A stretch of DNA of 64,000 nt from Sphingomonas phyllosphaerae FA2 (lineage in GTDB: Bacteria > Pseudomonadota > Alphaproteobacteria > Sphingomonadales > Sphingomonadaceae), in the NCBI RefSeq assembly GCF_000427645.1, contig NZ_KE386571.1:2475454-2539453 (forward strand), given 5' to 3'. A program made the translations under genes and the position numbers. Positions 27,867 through 35,849 of this stretch are shown one piece after another (positions within the stretch are counted from its first letter, which is position 1; the number at the start of each line of letters is the position of its first letter). Under the pieces are notes generated by a model. The model was not told where the DNA came from and did no database searches. It saw nothing but the letters and a program-made list of their open reading frames with translations.

Positions 27867-28811
27867 ATGGAAATACGCTTCATCAAATGCCACGGCTCGG
27901 GCAACGACTTTCCGCTGGTCGACGGGCGCGCGCTGACGCTGGCCGAGCCGGACTGGGCGCAGCTCGCCCGCGCGCTGGCCGATCGCACCGGGCCGGTGGG
28001 TGGCGACGGGCTGCTGGTGTTGACCGGCGGCGACGCGCACGCCCCGTTCGGGATGCGGATGTTCAACAGCGACGGATCGGAGGCGGAAACCTGCCTCAAC
28101 GGCCTGCGCTGCGTCGCGCGGGCCGGGTTCGAGGCGCTGGGGATCGAGCGGGCCACCGCACGGCTGAAGACCAGCCATGCGACGGTCGCGCACGCCGCGC
28201 CGCTCGCCGAATCGGTCTATACCGTCGAGGAGACCGCGGGGCCGGCGACGCTCGATCTCGCGCGCTGGCCGCTGACCGGCGCGGGCGAGCGGTTGATCGA
28301 CGCGCCGCTGGCGACACTGCCGGGCAACCGGCGCTTCACCGCGGTGGCGATGCCCAACCCGCATCTGGTGACGTTCGTCGAGACGGTCGACGACGCCGAG
28401 CTGGTCGCGATCGGCGAGGTCTGCGAAGCGGCACCCGCCTGGCTGCCCCATCGCGCCAACGTCTCGTTCGTCGCGGTGCGCGACCCCGACACGCTGTTCG
28501 TGCGCACCTTCGAGCGCGGCGTCGGGCTGACCGACAGTTGCGGCAGCGCGATGGCCGCGTCCACCTACGCCGCCTGCCTGACCGGGCGGATCGCCTACGA
28601 CCATGACGTCACGGTGCTCAACCGCGGCGGGCTGGTGCGCGCGCATGCGACCGAAGCGGCGATGGTGACGCTGCACGGCAATGCGACATGGGAATGGGAG
28701 GGCGTGGTCGCGGTCGATCTGGCGCAGGCGCGCGCGGGCGACCTGCGCGTGCTGCGCCATTACGACGAAGAGATCGCGGCGTGGGCGCGCGTGGCCGACG
28801 CGGCGCGCTGA
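27867..28811 (+). CDS. dapF: Diaminopimelate epimerase-like protein (atypical active-site context)
   Basis: DapF isomerises LL- to meso-diaminopimelate for lysine and peptidoglycan. The 314 residues begin FIKCHGSGNDF, close to the family start, and both catalytic cysteines are present: SEAETCLNGLRC near residue 75 and LTDSCGSAMAAS near 225. The flanks differ from textbook DapF (usually CGNG and CGTG), with LNG replacing GNG and GSA replacing GTG. It may be a true DapF, a second copy, or an epimerase for another amino acid. Confidence 0.8.
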   Translation: MEIRFIKCHGSGNDFPLVDGRALTLAEPDWAQLARALADRTGPVGGDGLLVLTGGDAHAPFGMRMFNSDGSEAETCLNGLRCVARAGFEALGIERATARLKTSHATVAHAAPLAESVYTVEETAGPATLDLARWPLTGAGERLIDAPLATLPGNRRFTAVAMPNPHLVTFVETVDDAELVAIGEVCEAAPAWLPHRANVSFVAVRDPDTLFVRTFERGVGLTDSCGSAMAASTYAACLTGRIAYDHDVTVLNRGGLVRAHATEAAMVTLHGNATWEWEGVVAVDLAQARAGDLRVLRHYDEEIAAWARVADAAR

Positions 28812-28901
28812 TCGGGAGCGGGGCGCAATTTCGCATTTCACCGCCCGTCGCAATGCGGGGCGTTCATCCGGCCTTGGCCCGCTGGGAATCAGTAGAAAGG
28901 T

Positions 28902-29050
28902 TGATCACGCGGAGGCGCAAAGGACGCTGAGGTGCACCGCATGGGGCACCGTCAGTCTGTCATTCCTGATCGTGAGAGGATCTGCGTCCGATGCGGCGAG
29001 CGCAACATCTCCGCGCCCTCCGCGCCTCCGCGCCTCCGCGCGATCCCATT
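28902..29050. repeat. Inverted repeat with GCGGAGGCGC boxes
   Basis: TGATCACGCGGAGGCGCAAA with GGACGCTGAGG at the left is mirrored by the tandem CCTCCGCGCCTCCGCG and CGATC at the right. The right arm carries three CTCCGCG-like units in tandem. No coding signal. Confidence 0.6.
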
Positions 29051-29091
29051 CTTCTTGTGACGCCCGGCGTCCCGAAGTCCAATGTCGATCG

Positions 29092-29166
29092 TCATTGCGA
29101 GTGTAGCGACGCAGTCCAGGGTGCCTTGATCCGGCACTAGATTGCTTCGCTTCGCTCGCAATGACA
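29092..29166. repeat. REP-like palindrome, diverged copy
   Basis: GTCATTGCGAGTGTAGCGAC with GCAGTCCAGGG is mirrored by TAGATTGCTTCG and CTTCGCTCGCAATGACAG. Same family as 23389-23463, with several substitutions in the left arm. Confidence 0.85.
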
Positions 29167-29206
29167 GATCACGGTGACGTCATCACGCTCCGCCTCCGAC
29201 GACAGG

Positions 29207-30295
29207 TCACGGGTCGGCGCGCGCCACCTGGTTCTTGCCGCGGTTCTTCGCCGCATAGAGCGCGAGGTCGGCGGCGGTCAGCGCGTCCTCGCGCGCAGCG
29301 CTGGCGACGCCGGCGGAGAAGGTGATCTGGCCGATCGGCGCGCCGCTGTCCTGATTCACCAGCGAGCGCTGGGACAGTCGCTCGCGCACCTCGTCAAGCG
29401 CCGCGACCGCCTGCTCGAGCGACATGCCCTTGAAGAGCAGCGCGAATTCCTCCCCACCATAGCGCGCCACCAACACGTCGCGGGGCAGGCCGGCGCGCAC
29501 GAAGGCGGCGACGAACTTAAGCACCCGGTCGCCGGCCGGGTGACCGAAGCGATCGTTGACCTGCTTGAAGTCGTCGATGTCGATCAGCGCGACGACCGTT
29601 GCGGCATCGTCGCCACTGTCGCGCAGCCGCTGTTCGAAGCTCCGACGATTGGGCAGCCCGGTCAGGTGATCGTGCTCAGCGGCCCGCCGCGCACGGTGCA
29701 GCTCCGCGCGCAACGCGTCCGCCTCCTCGCGGGCGTGATGCAATTGCCCCTCGACCAGCCGGGCCGCGTCGACCGCCGCCTCGGTCAAGCCGATGATCCG
29801 CTTGATCGTTGCCTGCGGATCGCTGCTCAGCCGTCCGGCCTCGACATGGAGCGCGTTGCCAAACGTCTCCGCACTGCCGCGCGATTCGCCGACCGCGGCC
29901 AGACAGTCGCCGATCCGCGCCTCCAGCGCGTCGGCGATCCGGCTGAGCGCGCCGGCCTGCGCCTCGTCGTTGCGCGCCGCGATCCGTGCGATGCTGGTGT
30001 CGCTCAACCCCTGCCCGCTGCGCAATTGTTCGGCGACCGCCTCGCCCGTCCCCGGATCCTCGCCGGAGACATAAGCGTGCAGCACGCTATAGGCGCATGG
30101 CGACGGGGTAAGCGCATGCGAAAAGATCAGCGTGCCGATGTCGTCGAACAGCCGCCGCAGGACGGTGGCGCGCTGTTGCGCGATCGTGCCCGCCGCGGGC
30201 GCAGACGCCGGCAGGGCCTCGCCCTCGGCGCCGAACCAGCCCAGCACGCGACGGCGGCGCCGCGCCGCCACGGGGATCGAGGACGACGCGCTCAC
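29207..30295 (-). CDS. Cytosolic diguanylate cyclase (GGEEF)
   Basis: A 362-residue protein with an N-terminal helical region of about 200 residues and a C-terminal GGDEF domain. HDHLTGLPNRRSFEQRL and RYGGEEFALLF show an intact active site of the GGEEF type; the inhibitory RxxD is not in its usual place. No membrane segment. The start is a GTG at 30295 overlapping the stop of the HD-GYP gene (GTGA), so a c-di-GMP synthase and a presumptive phosphodiesterase are translationally coupled. Confidence 0.92.
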   Translation of the reverse strand: MSASSSIPVAARRRRRVLGWFGAEGEALPASAPAAGTIAQQRATVLRRLFDDIGTLIFSHALTPSPCAYSVLHAYVSGEDPGTGEAVAEQLRSGQGLSDTSIARIAARNDEAQAGALSRIADALEARIGDCLAAVGESRGSAETFGNALHVEAGRLSSDPQATIKRIIGLTEAAVDAARLVEGQLHHAREEADALRAELHRARRAAEHDHLTGLPNRRSFEQRLRDSGDDAATVVALIDIDDFKQVNDRFGHPAGDRVLKFVAAFVRAGLPRDVLVARYGGEEFALLFKGMSLEQAVAALDEVRERLSQRSLVNQDSGAPIGQITFSAGVASAAREDALTAADLALYAAKNRGKNQVARADP

Positions 30296-31581
30296 GACAG
30301 GACTCCCTTTGACGTGGAGGATGACGGGACGGCGGCTTCCAGCGACGACGATTGCCCGTCGAGGATGTCGGCCTCGAGCGTGTCCCAGCGCTCGCCGAAC
30401 CAACGTTGCCCGCATTCGGCACGGTGGATCGGATCGACCTCGATCGCCGCGATCAGGTCGGTCGGCGCGATGAAGCGTTGCGCCGGAATATCGTAGAAGA
30501 CCCGCACGCGCGGCTGCGTCGGATCGCGGTCGTTGCCCTCGATCACCATCGCCAGCCGGCTCGATTGCAACCGCACCAGCCCACCGACCGGGTGGATGCC
30601 GATGCTTTCGATAAAGCGATCGAGCAGCTCGGTATCGAAATGGCCGGTCCACGACCGCATCCGCGACAGCGCCTCGCTGGGCGACCACGGGCGTTTATAG
30701 GGGCGCTGCGAAGTGATCGCGTCATAGACGTCGCAGATCGAACTCATCCGCGCCGCCAGCGACAGTTGCTCACCGGCCAGCCCCTTGGGATAGCCGCGCC
30801 CGTCGTAGCGCTCGTGATGGTGGAGGCAGACGTCGAGCACGACCTGTGGCACCGGCAGCCCGGCGCTCAGCAGCGCATGGCCCTTCTCCGGGTGATGCCG
30901 CAGCACCGCCATCTCGGGCGGCTCCAGCTTGCCCGGCTTGTCGAGCAGCGCCTTGGGCACCGCCATCTTGCCGATATCGTGGAGCAACCCGGCGAGCCCG
31001 AGCGCGCTGACCTCCTCCTCCGGCAGCTTGAGCGTCTGCGCGAAATGGATAAGCAGCGCAGCGACTGCGATCGAATGGACGTAGGTATATTCGTCCTTGG
31101 TCTTCAGCCGCGTGACGTTCAGCATCGCGACGGCGTCACGCGTGACCGATTCGACGATCTGTTCGGCGACCGGGACCAGCGCGGTGACGTTCATCGCCTT
31201 GCCCAACCGCACCTCGTCGAACATCGCCTGCACGACGACCTTCGAGGCGTCGACGACCGCCTGTGCGCGCTGTTCGGCGGACGCCGGTCCGCGCCGGCGG
31301 CGGCGCAACTGCTGCGGCGTTTCCGGGTCGGGCAGCGCGATGTCCTCGGCGACATCGTCGAGGTCGATCGGCACCAACGCGGCGGGGGCCGCGGCCGGAC
31401 CGATTCCCTTCGACAGATCGATCTCGATCTCGGCGATCCCGGCTTCGCGCAGCTTGTCGAGTTCGGCGGGCTTCGTCAGGACGAACTGACGCCGCCAGAA
31501 CGGGCTGGCGATCCATCCGCCTGCCACGGCGTGCACGAACATGCCGAGCCGCGCATCCTCCGTCTTGATCGTTACGAGCAC
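30292..31581 (-). CDS. HD-GYP domain cyclic-di-GMP phosphodiesterase with DUF3391
   Basis: A 429-residue response-type protein with an N-terminal DUF3391-like domain (about 1-100) and an HD-GYP domain (about 170-340). The metal-binding residues are in LLHDIGKMAVP and LHHHERYDGRGYPKGL, so hydrolysis of c-di-GMP is likely. The start is a GTG at 31581. Coupled to the downstream GGEEF protein, which suggests a two-gene c-di-GMP switch. The input signal is not evident. Confidence 0.93.
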   Translation of the reverse strand: MLVTIKTEDARLGMFVHAVAGGWIASPFWRRQFVLTKPAELDKLREAGIAEIEIDLSKGIGPAAAPAALVPIDLDDVAEDIALPDPETPQQLRRRRRGPASAEQRAQAVVDASKVVVQAMFDEVRLGKAMNVTALVPVAEQIVESVTRDAVAMLNVTRLKTKDEYTYVHSIAVAALLIHFAQTLKLPEEEVSALGLAGLLHDIGKMAVPKALLDKPGKLEPPEMAVLRHHPEKGHALLSAGLPVPQVVLDVCLHHHERYDGRGYPKGLAGEQLSLAARMSSICDVYDAITSQRPYKRPWSPSEALSRMRSWTGHFDTELLDRFIESIGIHPVGGLVRLQSSRLAMVIEGNDRDPTQPRVRVFYDIPAQRFIAPTDLIAAIEVDPIHRAECGQRWFGERWDTLEADILDGQSSSLEAAVPSSSTSKGVLS

Positions 31582-32053
31582 CGCTGTCCACGCCCCCTTG
31601 CCGGCATGTCTTTGCAGCCGATGTGATTAAGGACCGGTGTGGAAGATCAAGAATTCAGATCAGCATCGTGCGCGACCGGTCCTCCAGAGCAGTCGGACAC
31701 CGCGTCGAGCACCTCCCTTGACAGGCTTTCGATCGGCGCCCGCAGCGGCGCAAATCGATGGTTGACGTAACGTCCGCAGCGCCTCGCCCGGGAAAACGTG
31801 GTTAATGAAATCTTTCGCGGTCGCGACGAAAACGAAGTCGAACATCGCGTTTTCGATGAAATTCCGACGTCATTTCTGTGACCGACCCACATTGGCGAAC
31901 AACGGCCTCCGCCAATACAGCAACTTAACATTATTGACCTTAGTGTCAGTTCCAGAATCGGACAAACAGATCCGGCCTGATGTTTGCGACGCATTACCGG
32001 TATTCATATTAGCCTCGTCGTTCGGTGGACGGACAAACAGGAGGATCGCAACA
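31582..32053. other. Intergenic region before the island
   Basis: About 470 bases with lower GC than the flanks. Reading frames here are short, cysteine- or arginine-rich and unconvincing. It probably holds the divergent promoters of the HD-GYP gene and of the secreted-protein gene at 32054. Confidence 0.55.
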
Positions 32054-32440
32054 ATGGTGTCTTTGAAGAAATTGGCTGGTCTCACAGCCTTTTGTTCGCT
32101 TTCGCTGGCCGGCGCGTCGGCGCAGGCTGCGACGCTGGACTTCGTTTATCAGGGCGTCATGCTCAGCAACGCTACGGCAACTGGTTCCTTCGACATCGAT
32201 GACGCCGAATTGGCGCGCCTTAACGCCGGAACTACGCCGCTGACCCGCGCAAAATGGTCCGCGGTCAGCAACCTCGTGATGACGGTGAGCGGTGCCAAGT
32301 GGGGCAACGGCACGTTCACGACCGCCGACTTCATCGATTTCGAGTTCTACCTTCCGACGACGCTCGATCTCGGCAAGGACCTCGTCGGCCAGAGCGTCAA
32401 CAACCATTCTTTGCATGGTTGCCGATTACTTTGGTTGTAG
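32054..32440 (+). pseudogene. Secreted protein gene cut short at island edge
   Basis: The 128-residue product has a signal peptide (residues 1-26, ending AQAA) and a beta-rich exported region (TLDFVYQGVMLSNATATGSF, then FTTADFIDFEFYLP). It resembles the N-terminal part of PEPxxWA-CTERM surface proteins, yet stops at about 130 residues without any CTERM anchor. The last dozen residues (NNHSLHGCRLLWL) do not look like the rest, and their DNA is the palindrome in front of the phage repressor. I infer that the native 3' part was displaced by the island; it is not found on the plus strand of the window. Confidence 0.6.
32401..32421. promoter_or_regulatory. Palindromic operator candidate before the S24 repressor
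   Basis: CAACCAT and ATGGTTG form a perfect 7-bp inverted repeat with a 7-base spacer, 30 bases upstream of the repressor ATG. A second, looser pair (GGTTG and GCAAC) occurs between 32432 and 32449. Such dyads are the usual operators of CI-like autoregulated repressors; binding is inferred. Confidence 0.5.
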
Positions 32441-32450
32441 GGTCGCAACG

Positions 32451-33107
32451 ATGATTGTGCCCGACCGCCTTCTCTCACAGCTCGCTGTTGCCCGGATGTC
32501 GCAGGCCGAGCTGGCACGTCGGGTCGGGATCTCGCAGCAGGCGATTCACAAGCTGGTATCGGGCGGTTCCCGCAGCACAACTTCGCTGCACAAGATCGCG
32601 CGTGAGCTTGGTACGACGCCCGATTATCTGGTTGGCGATACTGATGATCCCAGCGAGGGTGCATTACCCGCGCCGACGGCAAAGGATATCGCACAGCAGC
32701 TTGATCTAGTCGGGATCGAGCAGATCGACCTGGCCTATGGACTGGGCGCGACGTTCGCAGATGGTCCGATTGGCGCCGAGCTGATGCACTTCCCGCGGCA
32801 ATGGGTGGACGCGATCACGTCTTCGCCGCCAGCGTTGCTCACCTGGACGCGCGGCCGCGGTGATTCGATGTTCCCCACCATCAACGACGGCGACCTGATC
32901 CTGCTGGATCGATCGCAGCGGCGGGTGACGGAGCAGGATGCGCTTTGGGCGTTTACGGTGGGCGACCTGGCCGCGATCAAGCGGCTACGCATCAAGGGCG
33001 ATCGGGTGGTGATCCTCTCCGACAATCCGGCGGTACCACCCGATGAGGAGCCGATCGACGAGGTGAACATCGTTGCGCGCGTTGCCTTCGTCGGGCGTAA
33101 GATTTGA
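32451..33107 (+). CDS. Phage CI/LexA-like repressor (HTH + S24 peptidase)
   Basis: A 218-residue self-cleaving repressor. Residues about 8-60 are a helix-turn-helix (MSQAELARRVGISQQAIHKLVSGG), and the C-terminal half is an S24 peptidase with Ser139 in RGDSMFPTINDGDLI and Lys177 in AAIKRLRIKGD, a spacing of 38 as in LexA. It would repress phage genes and be inactivated through RecA during DNA damage. It sits at the left edge of the island behind a palindrome. The HIRAN gene overlaps its stop. Confidence 0.92.
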   Translation: MIVPDRLLSQLAVARMSQAELARRVGISQQAIHKLVSGGSRSTTSLHKIARELGTTPDYLVGDTDDPSEGALPAPTAKDIAQQLDLVGIEQIDLAYGLGATFADGPIGAELMHFPRQWVDAITSSPPALLTWTRGRGDSMFPTINDGDLILLDRSQRRVTEQDALWAFTVGDLAAIKRLRIKGDRVVILSDNPAVPPDEEPIDEVNIVARVAFVGRKI

Positions 33108-33514
33108 AGGAGTTGACGCTGGCGATCGTCGGCATTGACCACATCAACGATGACAAGGCTCGGACCAATCGCCGCTCGGAGTTGATGCTGTTGCCGCCTG
33201 GCGCGGATATGGAGCTGCGGCTGGAACCTCGCAATCGAGCGGACCCGAACGCGATTGCTGTGCACAGTCCGAGCGGCCTTCAAGTCGGTTACCTATCCGC
33301 AGAGCGCGCACCTTGGATCGGAGCGAAAATCCGCAACGGCGAGATACTTACCGCTATTTTTCAGGGGCTGGATGGTCGCGCTGGGTACCTTCGCGTGGCG
33401 ATCGGCGGTGGAAAGCCGACGTTGCCGGCCAATGCAGCAGCGCCAGCTATAGAAAAACTAGACGATGAAAGCGGATTTTGGCCGGATCCCGACGGACCTG
33501 AGTGGGGCGCCTGA
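33104..33514 (+). CDS. HIRAN-domain protein
   Basis: Up to 136 residues with a HIRAN domain: LAIVGIDHINDDKARTNRR, then LRLEPRNRADPNAIAVHSPSGLQVGYLSAERAPWI. HIRAN domains bind DNA ends or stalled forks in SNF2-type proteins, and stand-alone versions are found in phages. The first in-frame codon is a TTG overlapping the repressor stop; AAGGAG at 33107-33112 would suit a nearby TTG (33113) or CTG (33119) instead, so the exact start is unsettled. Cotranscribed with the repressor. Confidence 0.8.
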   Translation: MKELTLAIVGIDHINDDKARTNRRSELMLLPPGADMELRLEPRNRADPNAIAVHSPSGLQVGYLSAERAPWIGAKIRNGEILTAIFQGLDGRAGYLRVAIGGGKPTLPANAAAPAIEKLDDESGFWPDPDGPEWGA

Positions 33515-33539
33515 AATTCCTGCCGATGAAGTAGCCCGC

Positions 33540-33752
33540 TTACCGCGAATGTCGGCGCACGCTCGCGACTGCTGTGGTTGCGAGCTCGCGGAACCGTCGC
33601 CGCCAGAAGTACCCGACCTCGGGCCAAGGGGTTTCGTCCCGGCTCGCCCACAAGTCGATTGCGACTAGCTCGACAAGCGGGTCGACGACGTCATCTTCAT
33701 CGAGAGGGGGCTGATTATGTCCCGCGCCCGGCGGGCGATCGTCGCTGCTCAT
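33540..33752 (-). CDS. Small phage-type protein with GHNQPP motif
   Basis: A 70-residue acidic-to-basic protein starting SSDDRPPGAGHNQPPLDEDD. The GHNQPPLD stretch recurs in small uncharacterised proteins of alphaproteobacterial phages and genomic islands. No function known. Convergent with the HIRAN gene. Confidence 0.65.
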   Translation of the reverse strand: MSSDDRPPGAGHNQPPLDEDDVVDPLVELVAIDLWASRDETPWPEVGYFWRRRFRELATTAVASVRRHSR

Positions 33753-33879
33753 CGTTCACCTTTGCCACCTAAGCTAGGTATGGAAACGCGCAGAGCTGCA
33801 GGATGGCGATGTGGCGCGAGTTAGATCGGGTGTTAGCGCCTTTTTGGACGTGCGGACAGGTGAGCATTTCCACGGAATT

Positions 33880-33950
33880 ACCTCGACGAAGGCGGTGGTC
33901 TCCTGCGCCTCGATGTCCGGAATTGGTGGAAAGCGGACATAGCATCTCGG
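33880..33950 (+). repeat. Partial copy of the island repeat
   Basis: GAAGGCGGTGGTCTCCTGCG and CCTCGATGTCCGGAATTGGT followed by GGAAAGCGGACAT match the right half of the unit seen at 35699-40640. The left GGGTA box is not recognisable here. Confidence 0.5.
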
Positions 33951-33953
33951 CCC

Positions 33954-34349
33954 CTACGGCTTCCGAACGCTCACGAGCTTCTCAATCAAAACGGTGCGGG
34001 TTCCGTCTCCTAAATACCGTTTCTCACGCCTAACAGTGCTTACCCGTCCTAAAATCTCGACCGTGAACGTTCCCCAAACCGGCTCCGGCTTCTTCCACCG
34101 AACCGCCTTCCGAGCGGCGGCGTCAAGCTCCTTACAGCTCTGCGCTACGCATTCGATGGACGCACCTTCGTCCAAAACAGGAGCGGTGTTTCCGGAAATG
34201 TGACACTGCACAAACCTGCTGTTCTCAAAATTGCTGAACCACTCGCAAATGAGGCGTTGCCGTGGACCGAAGGCAGTCCCCTTGATCGTCAGGGGTTGGC
34301 TTGCCTGCGGGGATGCCGATGCCAGAATAGCTGCGATGACCTGCCACAT
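33954..34349 (-). CDS. Secreted hypothetical protein
   Basis: A 131-residue protein with a likely signal peptide (MWQVIAAILASASPQASQ). The mature part has three cysteines and a mixed-charge body ending RTVLIEKLVSVRKP. No family recognised. It lies in the same orientation as the small gene at 34438. Confidence 0.65.
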   Translation of the reverse strand: MWQVIAAILASASPQASQPLTIKGTAFGPRQRLICEWFSNFENSRFVQCHISGNTAPVLDEGASIECVAQSCKELDAAARKAVRWKKPEPVWGTFTVEILGRVSTVRREKRYLGDGTRTVLIEKLVSVRKP

Positions 34350-34437
34350 CCCGCTACCCTAAGGCCGACACCAATGTCGGCAAGTGGGCGCATCCGGCCA
34401 GGCCGCTTTTCGGCCCTGTCACGTTGCCACGGGGTGG

Positions 34438-34602
34438 TTAATCATCGCTCTGCCTTGGCAGCTCGCAGGCGCTCAGGTCGCTACTCCATGCCCCGCCTCG
34501 ATCGAGGCAGCGGTCCTGTGCAACGAAGTCACGAGCAGCCCAGCCTGCTGACGTGCCTATAAGCAGAGCGACTAGGATGCTGAGCAAAGTGCGCCTCTTC
34601 AT
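34438..34602 (-). CDS. Very small secreted cysteine-containing protein
   Basis: A 54-residue ORF: MKRRTLLSILVALLIGTSAG forms a signal peptide or anchor, and the short mature part RDFVAQDRCLDRGGAWSSDL with SACE has two cysteines. The CLDRGGAW...C layout recurs in small exported proteins of alphaproteobacterial islands. The clean signal sequence on an otherwise empty stretch argues that it is real. Function unknown. Confidence 0.65.
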   Translation of the reverse strand: MKRRTLLSILVALLIGTSAGWAARDFVAQDRCLDRGGAWSSDLSACELPRQSDD

Positions 34603-34949
34603 CACACCAAGCTGTAGACGTCCGGTCGATCCGTCAACGTCCGAGTTTGGGCGATGGCGGACCTTGAGAGCAGGTTTCGTCAGGGAGCGCAGGCAGCACT
34701 GAAGGAGCTTGGATGAGCACTGGCGCCATCTCGGCCGTGGGGTCCTCCGCCGCGAGGTGCGCTACAGAGGGTCGGGACGGTCTTTTCGGGCAAAAAGCCC
34801 TTTATCCGACGCGCATACCCCTTGCACGTACTCTGCGGTGCAAACTACGCTCCGAACCCGGGGATGGTGGCACGATCAACTGACCGAGACGGGCGCTTGG
34901 GACAGGTGCTGCGGTACGGCGTCTGCCACATGGTGGGGGAAAGTAGAAG
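34603..34949. other. Intergenic region in the island
   Basis: A 20-codon plus-strand ORF starting MADLESRFRQGAQAALKEL at 34654 might be the stub of a lost gene. Otherwise I see nothing. Confidence 0.45.
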
Positions 34950-35603
34950 ATGATCTGGCTGGCTATGCTAGTGCTTCAGGAAAATCAAACAGTATTGACG
35001 CCAGCGACGATTACGAATCAAGGTGAATTGCTGTCTCCTGAAGACTATGTCACGCGTGCCGCAGGGCTTGAGAAGAGCGGTTTGACAGTGGTCGAGGTTC
35101 TCGTCGATCCGACTGGCAAGCCACAAACGTGCGGTGTAGCCTCGTCAAGCGGATCCAAGGACCTAGATTTGAAGGCTTGCGCCGCGGCGGTGCTCCGGGG
35201 CAAGTACACGCCGGCAGCAGACGAGAACAAGCGGCCCTTGTATGGCATCCTCCGATTGCGCGTTCGATGGATACTGACCAACGTCTTCGATGGACCTTCT
35301 GGTAAGCCTCAGTCTCCTCCTGACATCGTGTTTGAGGTTGCGAAGCTGCCTGAAGCGCGAAGATCCGTTCAAGTCGCTTTGACATACCTCGTCAACGAGC
35401 AAGGGGCGATTGAACGCTGTTCCGTCTTGCAGTCCAGCGGCTTTAAGGCGTTCGATGCGAGCGCCTGCTCTACCATGAAGAAATTGTACCGTTTCGCTCC
35501 GGCCAAAGACAAGGCCGATAAGCCTTGGCCGGTTGTCCGCATGCAAAGGGTTGAGTTCGCGACCAGCCAAATGCCTCCACGTGACGCCCCGGCAGCGCCA
35601 TAA
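34950..35603 (+). CDS. Protein with two TonB C-terminal-like domains
   Basis: A 217-residue protein with two successive TonB-C-like units. The first is about residues 45-108 (VVEVLVDPTGKPQTCGVASSSG, then AAVLRGKYTPAADENKRP), the second about 140-205 (VALTYLVNEQGAIERCSVLQSSG, then YRFAPAKDKADKPW). Each has a cysteine pair. Only a short hydrophobic stretch (IWLAMLVL) is present at the N-terminus, so export is uncertain. Sphingomonads carry many such proteins; energy transduction is unlikely without ExbB/ExbD. Confidence 0.75.
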   Translation: MIWLAMLVLQENQTVLTPATITNQGELLSPEDYVTRAAGLEKSGLTVVEVLVDPTGKPQTCGVASSSGSKDLDLKACAAAVLRGKYTPAADENKRPLYGILRLRVRWILTNVFDGPSGKPQSPPDIVFEVAKLPEARRSVQVALTYLVNEQGAIERCSVLQSSGFKAFDASACSTMKKLYRFAPAKDKADKPWPVVRMQRVEFATSQMPPRDAPAAP

Positions 35604-35698
35604 CGGGCAAGCGGACGACGGCAGCGGGGATCATCCAGGTACGGCAGGCAGGGTCCACGTCGCAGACGCTTTCGAGGGGGAGGGGCTCGCCGCCACAA

Positions 35699-35833
35699 TG
35701 TCCGCTAATGGGCGAAAGCGGACAAGTGCGTGTGGGTATCAGGCGGGTACAACCGGTCTCAGTCCATTCCCGTCTCGAAGAGCAGGATGCGACCGGGGCG
35801 GAGGTCTCCTCCGCCTCAATGGCCGGAATTCGG
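35699..35833 (+). repeat. Island repeat, copy a
   Basis: TGTCCGCTAATGGGCGAAAG with CGGACA opens the unit, followed by GGGTATCAGGCGGGTACAAC, then GGGCGGAGGTCTCCTCCGCC with TCAATGGCCGG. The GGCGGAG...CTCCGCC part can form a strong hairpin. It directly follows the 3' end of the minus-strand gene at 35850. Confidence 0.75.
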
Positions 35834-35849
35834 GCAAGCGAAGGTTCGA

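Larger units (their letters stand above)
28812..29206. other. Intergenic region with two repeats
   Basis: No gene is supported. It contains a G/C-rich inverted repeat at about 28902-29050 and a REP-like palindrome at 29092-29166, and lies between the convergent dapF-like and GGDEF genes. Confidence 0.7.

Noticed and set aside
31647..31994. A 115-codon minus-strand frame in the gap before the island
   Set aside because: Cys/Arg/Ser-rich with no signal, domain or ribosome-binding site; not supported.
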